From positions 1 through 64,000 of the forward strand of contig CAJTMV010000009.1 in NCBI GenBank assembly GCA_910577225.1: 64,000 bases of DNA, given 5' to 3'. Position 1 is the stretch's first letter; each line of letters begins with the position of its first letter. The notes below the pieces were generated by a model. It did no database searches, was not told the origin of the DNA, and saw only the letters and a program-made list of their open reading frames with translations. Of the stretch, positions 25,611 to 35,125 are shown in pieces. The position numbers and the translations under genes were made by a program. This DNA comes from an uncultured Eubacterium sp. (lineage in GTDB: Bacteria; Bacillota; Clostridia; Lachnospirales; Lachnospiraceae).

Positions 25611-27061
25611 TGAAACAAAAAAATGATTATTGGAAACTGTTTTTACTATTAGAGTGCGCGCTGCTTTTGTTTCTTGGAATTTTTTATTTTTCCTGCGGCG
25701 AGGCTCTGTATGTACGGAAATCGGATGGCAATATTGAAGAATTTGGCTTTACAAACGATACGGGAGAGCTGCTGGAGGGAGGTGTCGTCGAACAGACCTA
25801 TACCTCGCAGATGGATCAGTTAACTGCCATAGGGGTTATGGTGTCCAATTACGGACAGGCATCTGAGAGCCAGCTGACAATTCGCGTGGAAGATGTAACA
25901 GAAGGCCATATGCTTGCACAGCAGACATATCGTGTGGCGGATATCGGAATAAATTCTTACGTGTATCTGCCAGTGCCGGAACATACAAAGCTGCGGCGCG
26001 GCAGTCTGGTAAAGATTACGCTGACATCGGACGCTGCCGGCGGCAGTGCGCCTACAGCGCTGTATCATGTTGGATATGCGTTTGAGAAGGATGCTGTTGG
26101 TAAAGATGCGGTTCTGCTGGTGAACGGGGAAGTAGTGACTGGTACTTTGTGTATCGCAGTACAGGGGAATAATTATGTCTGGACAGGCCCTAATTTTTGG
26201 AAACTGGTATGTCTTGCAGTGTTACTGTCTGCAGCGGTTTACTGTCTGCTGGCGTATAGGAGCATACGGGGAAAAACCAGTTATTTTTTTGCGTTGTTTG
26301 GCGTGTTAAACAGGTATGGATTTTTGATTCAGCAGCTGGTCGCAAGGGATTTTAAGACCCGGTATAAGCGCTCGGTGCTGGGGGTATTCTGGAGTCTGCT
26401 AAACCCGCTGCTGACAATGACTGTACAGTATATTGTATTTTCCACATTGTTTAAATCTGACATAGATAATTATCAGGTATATCTGCTGACTGGACTGGTT
26501 GTGTTTAATTTTTTTAACGAAGGCGTGGGGCAGGGACTGACCTCAATTGTCGGCAATGCTTCTCTGATTACAAAAGTATATCTGCCCAAATATGTATATC
26601 CGGTCACAAGAGTACTTTCTTCGGGAATTAATCTTTTAATGTCTCTCATTCCTCTGGTGCTGGTGGCAGCGATTACCGGAGAGACGTTTACAAGGTCTTA
26701 TCTGATGGCGCCGTATATTTTGCTGTGCATTATGATATTTACGATTGGGTTTGGGATGATCATGGCGTCTGCAATGACTTTTTTTCGGGATATGCAGTTT
26801 TTATGGGGAATCTTAAGCCTGCTTTGGATGTATCTGACGCCGGTATTTTATCCTATTACGATCATACCGGTCGAAACAAGGCGTTATTTTGGATATAATC
26901 CGATGATTCACTATATCAATGCCTTGCGCTCGATTGTGATGGACGGTACGGCGCCAAGGCCGTCGGAATTTGCGATCTGCACGCTGTGGGCATGTGGGAT
27001 ACTGTTTACAGGGTGCTTGATATTTAAGAAAACACAGGACAAATTTATATTTTATATTTAA
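25607..27061 (+). CDS. ABC polysaccharide exporter permease (Wzm-like) with extra N-terminal exoplasmic domain
   Basis: A 484-residue protein. The last 260 residues are a typical ABC-2 permease of the Wzm/TagG type (RDFKTRYKRSVLGVFWSLLNPLL; LTPVFYPITIIP). Before it come a membrane helix (about 11-28), a beta-rich domain of about 170 residues that should face outside, and a second helix near 200-215. Standard Wzm proteins have about 260 residues and lack this part. It overlaps the GT4 stop by 4 bp, and the ATPase follows. Confidence 0.82.
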   Translation: MMKQKNDYWKLFLLLECALLLFLGIFYFSCGEALYVRKSDGNIEEFGFTNDTGELLEGGVVEQTYTSQMDQLTAIGVMVSNYGQASESQLTIRVEDVTEGHMLAQQTYRVADIGINSYVYLPVPEHTKLRRGSLVKITLTSDAAGGSAPTALYHVGYAFEKDAVGKDAVLLVNGEVVTGTLCIAVQGNNYVWTGPNFWKLVCLAVLLSAAVYCLLAYRSIRGKTSYFFALFGVLNRYGFLIQQLVARDFKTRYKRSVLGVFWSLLNPLLTMTVQYIVFSTLFKSDIDNYQVYLLTGLVVFNFFNEGVGQGLTSIVGNASLITKVYLPKYVYPVTRVLSSGINLLMSLIPLVLVAAITGETFTRSYLMAPYILLCIMIFTIGFGMIMASAMTFFRDMQFLWGILSLLWMYLTPVFYPITIIPVETRRYFGYNPMIHYINALRSIVMDGTAPRPSEFAICTLWACGILFTGCLIFKKTQDKFIFYI

Positions 27062-27075
27062 TGGGAGGCTGTCGA

Positions 27076-27807
27076 ATGGGTGCTCCGATAGTGACGCTGG
27101 AAGGCATTTCTTTAAAATTTGATATGGAAAGCAACCGTGCGACTTCGCTCAAGGAATTTTTCGTGCGCTGGCTCAGGAGAGATTTCAGACATGAGGAATT
27201 CTGGGCACTGCAGGATATCTCCTTTGCGTTAGAACAGGGGGATGTGCTGGGGATCATCGGGCACAATGGCGCAGGAAAGAGCACGATGCTGAAAGTCGTT
27301 TCCGGAATTATGAAGCCTACAAAGGGGATCATAACGACACAGGGGATGATTGTTCCGATGCTGGAGCTTGGTTCGGGGTTTGATATGGAATTATCCGGGC
27401 GGGAAAATATATTTTTAAACGGGGCGATTCTTGGGTATTCCAAATCGTTTCTAAACAGCAGATATGAGGAAATTGTTGCATTTTCAGAACTTGAAAACTT
27501 TATCGAAGCGCCGCTCCGGACATATTCCTCCGGTATGCTGGCAAGACTTGCGTTTTCTGTAGCCTGTATCGTGGAGCCGGAAATACTGATTGTGGATGAG
27601 ATTCTTTCGGTCGGCGACGCGGATTTTCAGGAAAAAAGCCGGAAACGCATGATGCAGCTGATGGCAGGCGGAACGACAGTGTTTTTTGTATCGCATAGCG
27701 TGGAACAGATCAGAGAAATGTGCAATAAAGTGTTATGGATGGAGCATGGCAGGATGGTTGGATTTGGCGACTCAGATAAAATCTGTAACATGTATGAGCG
27801 GTGTTAG
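27076..27807 (+). CDS. ABC polysaccharide exporter ATPase (Wzt/TagH-like)
   Basis: A 243-residue ATPase. Walker A is GHNGAGKST, the signature region is YSSGMLARLAFS and Walker B is EILIVDEIL, all typical of the O-antigen/teichoic acid export family. It ends straight after the ATPase domain and lacks the C-terminal carbohydrate-binding domain of many Wzt proteins. The ATG at 27076 follows GGGAGG. Confidence 0.88.
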   Translation: MGAPIVTLEGISLKFDMESNRATSLKEFFVRWLRRDFRHEEFWALQDISFALEQGDVLGIIGHNGAGKSTMLKVVSGIMKPTKGIITTQGMIVPMLELGSGFDMELSGRENIFLNGAILGYSKSFLNSRYEEIVAFSELENFIEAPLRTYSSGMLARLAFSVACIVEPEILIVDEILSVGDADFQEKSRKRMMQLMAGGTTVFFVSHSVEQIREMCNKVLWMEHGRMVGFGDSDKICNMYERC

Positions 27808-27836
27808 AGCGTGTTTGAAAATTTCAGAGGTGTTAT

Positions 27837-28895
27837 ATGTATCCACAACTGAGTATTATTGTGCCAGTGTATAATTGTGAAAAATATGTAGGTCGGTGTA
27901 TCCGGTCGCTGTTAAAGCAGACCTGTCAGGACTTTGAGGTGATTCTTGTGAATAATGGATCAACAGACAGGAGCCTTTGCGTATTAGAAAAGTATGCGCG
28001 AAAAGACAGCCGGCTGCATGTGCTGTCGCAGGAAAACAAGGGGATCAGCGGTTCCAGGAATACAGGACTCGATGCGGGCAGGGGAAAGTATCTGTGTTTT
28101 GTGGATGCGGACGATTATGTGGAACCGCTGTTTGTTGAAACGCTGCTGCATGCCGTGCAGACAAATGACTGCGATATGGCAGTATGTGATTATGCAATGA
28201 CTTTTCGGTCGCGGGAGATACGAGCGGTTCTGGGACTGACAGACGAGGTAAACGATGTGCAGGAGATGGAGAACGAGCTTTTTTATCTGAGGTATTTTGC
28301 ACGCAATCCGGTTGTATGGAATAAGATCTACAGGAGAAACGTGATCTGTGACGCGGGTATCCGGTTTGAAATACCGCACGGGGAAGATTTGTTGTTTCAT
28401 CTGCGGCTGCTTCCTCATGTGAGAAGGATCGCAACGGTATCTCAAACACTCTATCACTACGTACAGCGTAAAAGTTCGGCGGCTCATAGTCTGCAGAAAG
28501 TAAATGTACAGAATGTCACAATTATAGAGACTTACCTAAAGGGAGCGCATCAAAACGACGGTAGCATGGCATTTTATGCTTTTTCCAGCATCTATACCGG
28601 ATTTCTCTCATCCGCATACTGCACAGGCCGTAAGATCGGATATTTTGCAGGGCAGATCAGTGCCATGGAGCAGGCGGATTTTTTTCGGGAGTTTTGTAAA
28701 ACGATCGCGTTTACCGGAAGACTGCGGGGGATGTATTTGGAAAAAGCAGTGTCACGCAGGTTTTATCTGATACAAAAGCTGCAGTTTGGTTTGTGCCTGC
28801 TGAAATGGAAATTGCCTGCGGCTCTGTTCATGTGGCTGTGCAGCAGGCTGATTATACTGAAAAACAGAAAACTGCCGAAGGGACAGTATGTATAA
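27837..28895 (+). CDS. Glycosyltransferase family 2
   Basis: A 352-residue GT-A enzyme. The nucleotide-binding start LSIIVPVYNCEKYVGRCI, the NNGSTDRS turn, GISGSRNTGLDAGRGKYL and the metal motif VDADDYVE are all present. The C-terminal 120 residues are helical and may touch the membrane. The next gene overlaps its stop by 8 bp. Confidence 0.88.
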   Translation: MYPQLSIIVPVYNCEKYVGRCIRSLLKQTCQDFEVILVNNGSTDRSLCVLEKYARKDSRLHVLSQENKGISGSRNTGLDAGRGKYLCFVDADDYVEPLFVETLLHAVQTNDCDMAVCDYAMTFRSREIRAVLGLTDEVNDVQEMENELFYLRYFARNPVVWNKIYRRNVICDAGIRFEIPHGEDLLFHLRLLPHVRRIATVSQTLYHYVQRKSSAAHSLQKVNVQNVTIIETYLKGAHQNDGSMAFYAFSSIYTGFLSSAYCTGRKIGYFAGQISAMEQADFFREFCKTIAFTGRLRGMYLEKAVSRRFYLIQKLQFGLCLLKWKLPAALFMWLCSRLIILKNRKLPKGQYV

Positions 28896-29985
28896 TATGG
28901 GACACAAAATATATGTCTGCTGTTATTGTGAGGCGTGGGGGTCTGGTGGGATCGAATCCTTTTGTATCAGTCTGATCAGGCAGCTGGACAGGTCATTATA
29001 CAAAGTGGATATTGTGGCTGCCAGAAAGCTGTCGGGGTTTTACGACAGACAGCTGGAAGAATTGGGGATACGTCTGATTCTGTTAAGCGGCAGTACGAAA
29101 AAATGCGGAGACAATTATCGCCGGCTGTCATACCTGTTTCAACGCAGGCATTATGACGTCGTACATATCAACGCTTATCATGCTGTGACACTGTTATATG
29201 CGCAATGCGCGAAGAAAAGCGGGATCAAAACGGTTGCAGTGCATAGTCACAGCGCGGGTATCAAAAAAGGAAGGGGACAGCTGTTAAAGTATTTGGCGCA
29301 TCTGATGGCCAGGTATTTTTTTGCTGACAGCCCGACGGTACGAATTGCCTGCTCAGAAGCATCAAAAAGATTTCTGTATCTGCGCGGGCAAAAAGTCCAG
29401 ATAATTCCAAACGGAATCGATGTGGAAAGGTTTCGGTATTCGCAGCTTCAGCGGGATCGTATTCGACGCAGGCTGGGAATCGAGCGTGCATTTGTAACAG
29501 GAATGACAGGAAGGCTGTGTACAGAAAAAAATCAGGCGTTTGGTATAGAGGTATTTGCTGAATTGAAAAAAGAGCGGGGTAATGCCGTACTTTTGATCGT
29601 TGGAGAAGGAGAGACAGAGCATACACTACGCGGCCTGGTCAGAAACAAGGGGCTTACAGGCAGCGTTATATTTTATGGGGCAAGCCGGCATGTTTCGCAA
29701 CTGATGCAGGGAATGGATGTACTGCTTATGCCATCTGAGACAGAGGGATTTGGAATGACAGCAATAGAGGCACAGGCCTGCGGCCTGCCCGTCGTTTGTT
29801 CAGACCGGGTACCGAAAGAAGCGGTGGCAGACGAAAGGCTTGTGATACGTATATCGTTAAAAAAGAGCAGGCAGGAATGGGTAAAAGCGCTGGCAGGAGC
29901 TGTCCGGCAAAAGACTTGTGGATTAAGGAACACGGATTATGATATCAGTACAACTGCAGATGCAATAAAGAGCATATGGGAATAA
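28888..29985 (+). CDS. Glycosyltransferase family 4
   Basis: A 365-residue GT-B enzyme with the acceptor-side GSGGIESFCISL motif and the donor-side IIPNGIDVERF, GRLCTEKNQ and TEGFGMTAIEAQACGLP. It resembles EpsF-type transferases. The ATG at 28888 has AAGGGA nine bases upstream and overlaps the previous stop. Confidence 0.87.
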   Translation: MYNMGHKIYVCCYCEAWGSGGIESFCISLIRQLDRSLYKVDIVAARKLSGFYDRQLEELGIRLILLSGSTKKCGDNYRRLSYLFQRRHYDVVHINAYHAVTLLYAQCAKKSGIKTVAVHSHSAGIKKGRGQLLKYLAHLMARYFFADSPTVRIACSEASKRFLYLRGQKVQIIPNGIDVERFRYSQLQRDRIRRRLGIERAFVTGMTGRLCTEKNQAFGIEVFAELKKERGNAVLLIVGEGETEHTLRGLVRNKGLTGSVIFYGASRHVSQLMQGMDVLLMPSETEGFGMTAIEAQACGLPVVCSDRVPKEAVADERLVIRISLKKSRQEWVKALAGAVRQKTCGLRNTDYDISTTADAIKSIWE

Positions 29986-30015
29986 AAAGGATACCAGTAG
30001 AAGGGACAAAAGATT

Positions 30016-30546
30016 ATGGACACGATCAGGCATTTGATGCAAAAGAATTTGATCAACACCTATCGCGGATGGTGGGCGTGGCACTGTGTAGTCAGGAAAT
30101 ATCATATCGGGGCGACAGCTGTTATTCTGATGCCGGGTACGAACCGGAAGTATAACCGGAGCGCATTGCTGTTTCTGGATCAGATGCTAAAACAGCGTAA
30201 ATATGAGAATGCTGTAATCCTGACCGTCGACAGAGCGGCGGCAGCAAGTGCAAAGCTGTTTTCAGAAAACATATGCGCGGTAGAATGCATTTCCCGCAGG
30301 AAGGCAGAACAGTTTATGCAGTTTTACAGTCTGTATGAATTTGATGCGCGGTTTATCGTTGCTTCTTTGGATGAACCGTATGGCAGAAATGCCTGGAGGC
30401 TTGCGGGAGTCCGGGGCACGACTGTGGACGAGCTGATGGCATTAGGCGTATACAGGCTGCCAGTTTTTAAAAGGCCAAAGCTGCCGGCTTATTCAGGAAA
30501 TCATGCAAAAATATTACAATTTCTGGGGAAAGAAAGGAGTCGGTAG
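30016..30546 (+). CDS. Unrecognised glycan-cluster protein
   Basis: A 176-residue soluble protein with a good ribosome site (AGAAGGGA). I do not recognise a family. The middle (GATAVILMPGTNRKYNRSALLFLDQMLKQ, read as separate pieces, and ENAVILTVDR) looks like an alternating alpha/beta fold. It ends 1 bp before the nucleotidyltransferase-kinase gene and so is likely coupled to it; it could be a helper of that sugar-nucleotide module. Confidence 0.65.
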   Translation: MDTIRHLMQKNLINTYRGWWAWHCVVRKYHIGATAVILMPGTNRKYNRSALLFLDQMLKQRKYENAVILTVDRAAAASAKLFSENICAVECISRRKAEQFMQFYSLYEFDARFIVASLDEPYGRNAWRLAGVRGTTVDELMALGVYRLPVFKRPKLPAYSGNHAKILQFLGKERSR

Positions 30547-30547
30547 C

Positions 30548-32053
30548 ATGGATGTTCAATATATCATTGTTCAGGCGGGTGGAAAAGGAACGCGGATGGG
30601 ATATCTGACGCGTAATAAACCAAAAGCCCTGGTGCCGGTTAGGAATTTACCTATGCTGTTTCATTTGTTTCGAAAATATCCGGATAAAAAGTTTATCATA
30701 ATCGGCGACTATCAATACACCGTTTTGGAACGGTATCTGGAAACATTTGCAGAGGTTACGTATCAGCTTGTAAGCGGACAGGGATTTACAGGGACATGCG
30801 CAGGTCTTCGCAATGCCCTGGAACGAATACCGGAAGGAAAGCCGTTTGCGCTGATCTGGTCAGATCTTATACTGCCAGATACGTTTGTAATGCCGCAGGT
30901 TACGGGAAACTATATCGGTCTTGCCAAAGATTTTCCCTGTCGCTGGAAATTTGAAAACGGTACATTCTGCGAAGAGACGAGCAGGGAATACGGTGTGGCA
31001 GGTTTCTTTCTGTTTCAGGAAAAGAAACTGTTAGCAGACGTCCCTTTGGAAGGAGAACTTGTCCGCTGGCTGGGATCATGTTCGTTTGATAAGAAAGAGC
31101 TGCCGCTGTATCAAACAAAAGAATACGGCGTGCTTTCCGAATACCAGAATCAGACGGCGGCGCAGGTATGCAGACCATTTAACACGATCCGGACGGAGGG
31201 AAACAGGATCATCAAGGAACCAGCCGATAGGCAGGGGCTGGATCTGGCAGTACGAGAAAAGCAGTGGTATCGTCATGTGATAAAGCATGAGTTTGGCCAG
31301 ATACCGCAGATATTTTCTTTTGACCCGCTGACGATGGAGCGGATCGACGGGGAAAATATTTATGCCTGTGATTGTCTGTCGTTTGAAAAGAAAAAAGAGA
31401 TTTTGTCACAGATCGTTGCATGCTTAAGATCTGTTCATGACATGGGAAAGGCGCCTGCTGACCCGGACAGTTATTATGAAGCGTATATTGCAAAGACATT
31501 TGACCGGTTAAACAAAATACAAAGGCTTGTACCTTTTGCAGAAGATGAGAAGATCGTAATCAATGGAAAACGATGCAGAAACGTATTTTTTTATCGGCAG
31601 GAGCTGGAACAGATGGCAGATAAATATATGCCGCAGTCTTTTCAGTTTATTCATGGCGATTGTACGTTTTCCAATTTGTTGTTACGTGCAGATGGAACGC
31701 CCGTGCTCATCGATCCGCGCGGATATTTTGGTTATACAAACTTATATGGGGATGCCGCGTATGATTGGGCAAAGCTGTATTATTCAGTTGTCGGCAACTA
31801 CGATCAGTTCAATCTGAAACGCTTTTCGCTGGATATCCGTGAGCAGGAAGTCCTGCTAAATATCCGATCCGGGCATTGGGAGGATATGGAAGAGACATAT
31901 TTTGAGCTGTTATCCGGCGAGGTATGTAAGGAACAAATCCGTCTGTTTCATGCACTGATCTGGCTGTCTCTGACAACCTATGCATGGGAAGATTATGATT
32001 CGATTTGCGGCGCATTTTACAATGGTTTGTATTATCTGGAGGATTTGCTATGA
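30548..32053 (+). CDS. Fused sugar nucleotidyltransferase and APH-family kinase
   Basis: A 501-residue bifunctional enzyme. Residues 1-230 are a nucleotidyltransferase with the signature VQAGGKGTRMGYLT and KPKALVPV. Residues 230-500 are an aminoglycoside-phosphotransferase-type kinase with FIHGDCTFSNLLL (about 370) and LIDPRGYFG. In the same fold, N-acetylhexosamine kinase phosphorylates sugars at C1, so this fusion could make a sugar 1-phosphate and then its NDP form, as FKP does for fucose. A choline kinase/cytidylyltransferase pair is the main alternative. A SIS isomerase and a HAD phosphatase follow directly. Confidence 0.8.
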   Translation: MDVQYIIVQAGGKGTRMGYLTRNKPKALVPVRNLPMLFHLFRKYPDKKFIIIGDYQYTVLERYLETFAEVTYQLVSGQGFTGTCAGLRNALERIPEGKPFALIWSDLILPDTFVMPQVTGNYIGLAKDFPCRWKFENGTFCEETSREYGVAGFFLFQEKKLLADVPLEGELVRWLGSCSFDKKELPLYQTKEYGVLSEYQNQTAAQVCRPFNTIRTEGNRIIKEPADRQGLDLAVREKQWYRHVIKHEFGQIPQIFSFDPLTMERIDGENIYACDCLSFEKKKEILSQIVACLRSVHDMGKAPADPDSYYEAYIAKTFDRLNKIQRLVPFAEDEKIVINGKRCRNVFFYRQELEQMADKYMPQSFQFIHGDCTFSNLLLRADGTPVLIDPRGYFGYTNLYGDAAYDWAKLYYSVVGNYDQFNLKRFSLDIREQEVLLNIRSGHWEDMEETYFELLSGEVCKEQIRLFHALIWLSLTTYAWEDYDSICGAFYNGLYYLEDLL

Positions 32054-32634
32054 AAGAGTATTTTGAAGGAATTATCCATACGCTGAAACGGTGTGTGGAC
32101 TCCATCGACGAGGCGGTATTTACCCGTCTTACCAATGACTGCGTTCGTGCATTGGAAAACGGACATAAGGTTGTGGTAAGCGGTCTGGGAAAAAATGTGC
32201 CTGTATGTGAGAAATTTGTCGGTACGATGGTATCGCTGGGGCAGAACGCCTGTTTTATGAACACCAATTCGGCAGTTCATGGCGATATTGGTATGGTTAT
32301 GCCGGACGATGTGGTCATTATACTGACAAAAAGCGGAGAGACGGCTGAATCTGTCTGGCTGGCAGGACTTCTTGAAAGAAAGGATGCAAAGCTGTGGCTG
32401 CTTTCTTTTTGTAAAGAAAGCACGCTGACCAGTCTGGTTCCTGACAGTCTGATTCTCCATTTGGAAAATGAGGGAGATCCCTGGGATATTGTACCGAACA
32501 ATTCCACGACCGTGAATCTGATCGTCCTGCAGGGACTGGCAATGCACATCGTACAAAAACGCGGAGTGACTTTACAGAAGTTTAAGATGAACCACCCTGG
32601 CGGGCATATAGGAGAACAGTTAAAAAATGTGTGA
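32050..32634 (+). CDS. SIS-domain sugar-phosphate isomerase (KpsF/GutQ-like)
   Basis: A 194-residue single-domain SIS protein. KVVVSGLGKNVPVCEKFVG, LTKSGETAESVW and the end motif NHPGGHIGEQL resemble the isomerase half of KpsF/GutQ arabinose 5-phosphate isomerases; the CBS domains of those proteins are absent. It should interconvert a ketose and an aldose phosphate. The ATG overlaps the stop of the fused kinase gene, and the HAD gene overlaps its own end by 8 bp. Confidence 0.78.
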   Translation: MKEYFEGIIHTLKRCVDSIDEAVFTRLTNDCVRALENGHKVVVSGLGKNVPVCEKFVGTMVSLGQNACFMNTNSAVHGDIGMVMPDDVVIILTKSGETAESVWLAGLLERKDAKLWLLSFCKESTLTSLVPDSLILHLENEGDPWDIVPNNSTTVNLIVLQGLAMHIVQKRGVTLQKFKMNHPGGHIGEQLKNV

Positions 32635-33004
32635 AAAAATAGAAGTATCCACGCTTCCCAAAACATGGATTCTGGATTTGGACGGAACGCTTGTAAAACA
32701 TAACGGATATAAAATCGATGGCTATGATACTCTTCTGCCGGGGGCGAGAGGATTATTAAATAATATTGCCAGGCAGGATATGGTTATAATTGTGACTGCG
32801 AGACGGAAGGAATATGCAGGACTCACAGAGCGGTTTTTAAAAGAACAGGGTATCTGTTATCAGCATATTATATACGATGCTCCTTATGGGGAACGGATAT
32901 TGATAAACGACTGCAAGCCGGGAGGACTTAAGACGGCGGTTGCGGTGAATTTGAAACGGGACGCAGCAACAAATGTACGGATCGATATCAATAAAGACAG
33001 ATAG
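32627..33004 (+). CDS. Small HAD-family phosphatase
   Basis: A 125-residue capless HAD protein. The nucleophile loop is WILDLDGTLVKHNG, motif II is VIIVTARRKEY and the late acidic motif is ILINDCKPGGLKT. Its size is close to that of KdsC-type phosphatases. Placed behind the SIS isomerase, it is expected to remove the phosphate of the isomerase product before the sugar is phosphorylated at C1. Confidence 0.75.
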   Translation: MCEKIEVSTLPKTWILDLDGTLVKHNGYKIDGYDTLLPGARGLLNNIARQDMVIIVTARRKEYAGLTERFLKEQGICYQHIIYDAPYGERILINDCKPGGLKTAVAVNLKRDAATNVRIDINKDR

Positions 33005-33014
33005 GTAAACGGAT

Positions 33015-35099
33015 ATGGAAAGAATGATAGATGTTCTGAAAAGTAAATTTAGACAAAAAAGCTATGTACGTATTGCGTGGATATATTATCATCAGATTAT
33101 GAAAGGTTATCGTATTTATTCGAAAATATTAAAGAAGTATGGGGAAGATATAACAATTTTTTCCTGTGCTTTACACGGAAGTGGAGATATTTTTTTTGTG
33201 AGCCGGTATTTAAATGCATTTATGCAACGTGAAAAAATATCTTCCGGACTTTTTCTTTTGGGAGGAACGGCAGAATTAAGCGTAACAAAGCTGTTTCCAG
33301 AGGTTTTTAAAAAAGTTAAATGTATGATTATAAATGAAGAAGATATTTATAATTTGATGAGATTCAGGTTATTTGCTGGATGTAAAAATGTAAATATTAT
33401 TCACTTTCATCATTGTTCTTATACGCCGCAGTTAACTGTAACAGATATGATGGAAGGGTATCATGGGCTGACCATGACAGATTTATATCTTCATACGACG
33501 TTAAATATGAAATACGATATGGTACCAGATAAGCCGGCGTTTGCGGAAGATCAAACGTCTGTGACAAAGTTTTTTGAAAATAATGATTTGCAGCCTGGGA
33601 GAACGGTCGTTTTGGCGCCGTATTCTGTATCTGGCGGAAGATTACCGGAAACTTTTTGGGAGAGACTGGCGGCCTGCTTATTAAATAATGGTTATTCTGT
33701 ATGTACAAACAGCTCTGATCCGCAAAGAGAGCCGGTTATTACAGGGACAACCAGAATCTTTTTTACGTTTGTGCAATCCAAAAGTTACCTGGAGTATGCA
33801 GGATATTTTATCGGATACCGAAGTGGATTATGCGATATCATCGGAGGACTCAATTGTAAAAAAATTGTAATTTATGCTTCGAAGGATATGTCAGAAGGAT
33901 TTTTAATGAGCTACGTAGGTCTTTCGAATATGGGATTATCAAATGATGTTATTGAGTTTGAATATAGATGCGGACTATTGAAAAAAATTTTATCCGTCTT
34001 TGACATTAAGGAAAGCAGCTATTTAAAAAATACCGGCACGATACTATATCCTGCATTCCGGTCAAATAATATAGCTGTCGCAAGTGCTGTGAGCGAAGAA
34101 TATTTTCCATATATTTGTGTGACGATACAATCCATTATCGATACGTCTTCTTCGAACAATAATTACGATATTATCATATTAGGGGAACATATTTCTGCTG
34201 GAAACAAAGAAGTGGTCCGGGATCTGATAAAAGGGCATTCAAATTTTTCTGTCAGATATATAGAGATCTCTGAATTTTTAAGTCAGTATGATCTGCCAGT
34301 CGAAGAGCAGTATAAGCCTGTTATATATGCCAGACTGACCCTTCCGGAGATTATGCAAAAATACGAGAAAGTAGTTTATATAGATTCAGATGTCGTTTTG
34401 ACAACGGATATTGCGAAACTTTATGCAACAGATGTGCGGGGATATTTGCTTGCAGCGGTCAGGGATGCGGTAATGATTGCATGGTATCATACTCCGGGTA
34501 ATCCGGAATATGAATATATTCATGATGTACTTAAGCTCAGGCATCCGGATCAGTATTTTAATTCAGGTGTAATCGTTTTTAATATTCCTGAATTTGGCAG
34601 AGAATTTAGTACGGAATTTTTATTTGAATATGCAACATCCCGTTTTTGGAAGTGGCGTGATCAGGATGTCTTTATGACTCTGACGGATGGGAAAGTAAAA
34701 TTATTAGGACAGGAATGGAATGTGCTGGTTCCATATTTCAGAGATGAATTACAGATTCTTGAAGACGGGGGACAATATGAACTAAAAAAACGATATATAG
34801 AAGCAGTGAACCATCCGAATCTTATTCATTATATTGGGTGTAGTTTTTTATCTCTGAATCCCAAACCATTAAAACTGGAGATTTTTTGGAAGTATGCGTT
34901 AAAAACGCCGGTATTTGATGAATTGCTGCAAAGAGCCCTGGCAAAAACCTGTCAAAATAATATCGTAGCTGATTCAGGAATGATAGCAGAGTATCAATTC
35001 AGAGATCTGGTATTGAATCAGTATAAAGATGGAAAAATTGGATTCAGGTACATACTAAAGTATACAAAAGCATGGCTTGGGTACAAACTGTGTAAATAA
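33015..35099 (+). CDS. Two-domain glycosyltransferase: GT9/heptosyltransferase-like plus GT8
   Basis: A 694-residue protein. The N-terminal half (about 40-330) has the look of a GT-B heptosyltransferase (CALHGSGDIFFVSRYLNAF; VVLAPYSVSGGRLPETFWERLAACL). The C-terminal half (about 350-630) is a GT8 enzyme with the metal motif YIDSDVVL (Asp457 and Asp459) and FNSGVIVFN. It may add two sugars in sequence. The coding sequence is clearly more AT-rich than the genes on either side, which suggests separate acquisition. Confidence 0.75.
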   Translation: MERMIDVLKSKFRQKSYVRIAWIYYHQIMKGYRIYSKILKKYGEDITIFSCALHGSGDIFFVSRYLNAFMQREKISSGLFLLGGTAELSVTKLFPEVFKKVKCMIINEEDIYNLMRFRLFAGCKNVNIIHFHHCSYTPQLTVTDMMEGYHGLTMTDLYLHTTLNMKYDMVPDKPAFAEDQTSVTKFFENNDLQPGRTVVLAPYSVSGGRLPETFWERLAACLLNNGYSVCTNSSDPQREPVITGTTRIFFTFVQSKSYLEYAGYFIGYRSGLCDIIGGLNCKKIVIYASKDMSEGFLMSYVGLSNMGLSNDVIEFEYRCGLLKKILSVFDIKESSYLKNTGTILYPAFRSNNIAVASAVSEEYFPYICVTIQSIIDTSSSNNNYDIIILGEHISAGNKEVVRDLIKGHSNFSVRYIEISEFLSQYDLPVEEQYKPVIYARLTLPEIMQKYEKVVYIDSDVVLTTDIAKLYATDVRGYLLAAVRDAVMIAWYHTPGNPEYEYIHDVLKLRHPDQYFNSGVIVFNIPEFGREFSTEFLFEYATSRFWKWRDQDVFMTLTDGKVKLLGQEWNVLVPYFRDELQILEDGGQYELKKRYIEAVNHPNLIHYIGCSFLSLNPKPLKLEIFWKYALKTPVFDELLQRALAKTCQNNIVADSGMIAEYQFRDLVLNQYKDGKIGFRYILKYTKAWLGYKLCK

Positions 35100-35125
35100 G
35101 AACGTTTATAGGATGGGACAAAACA

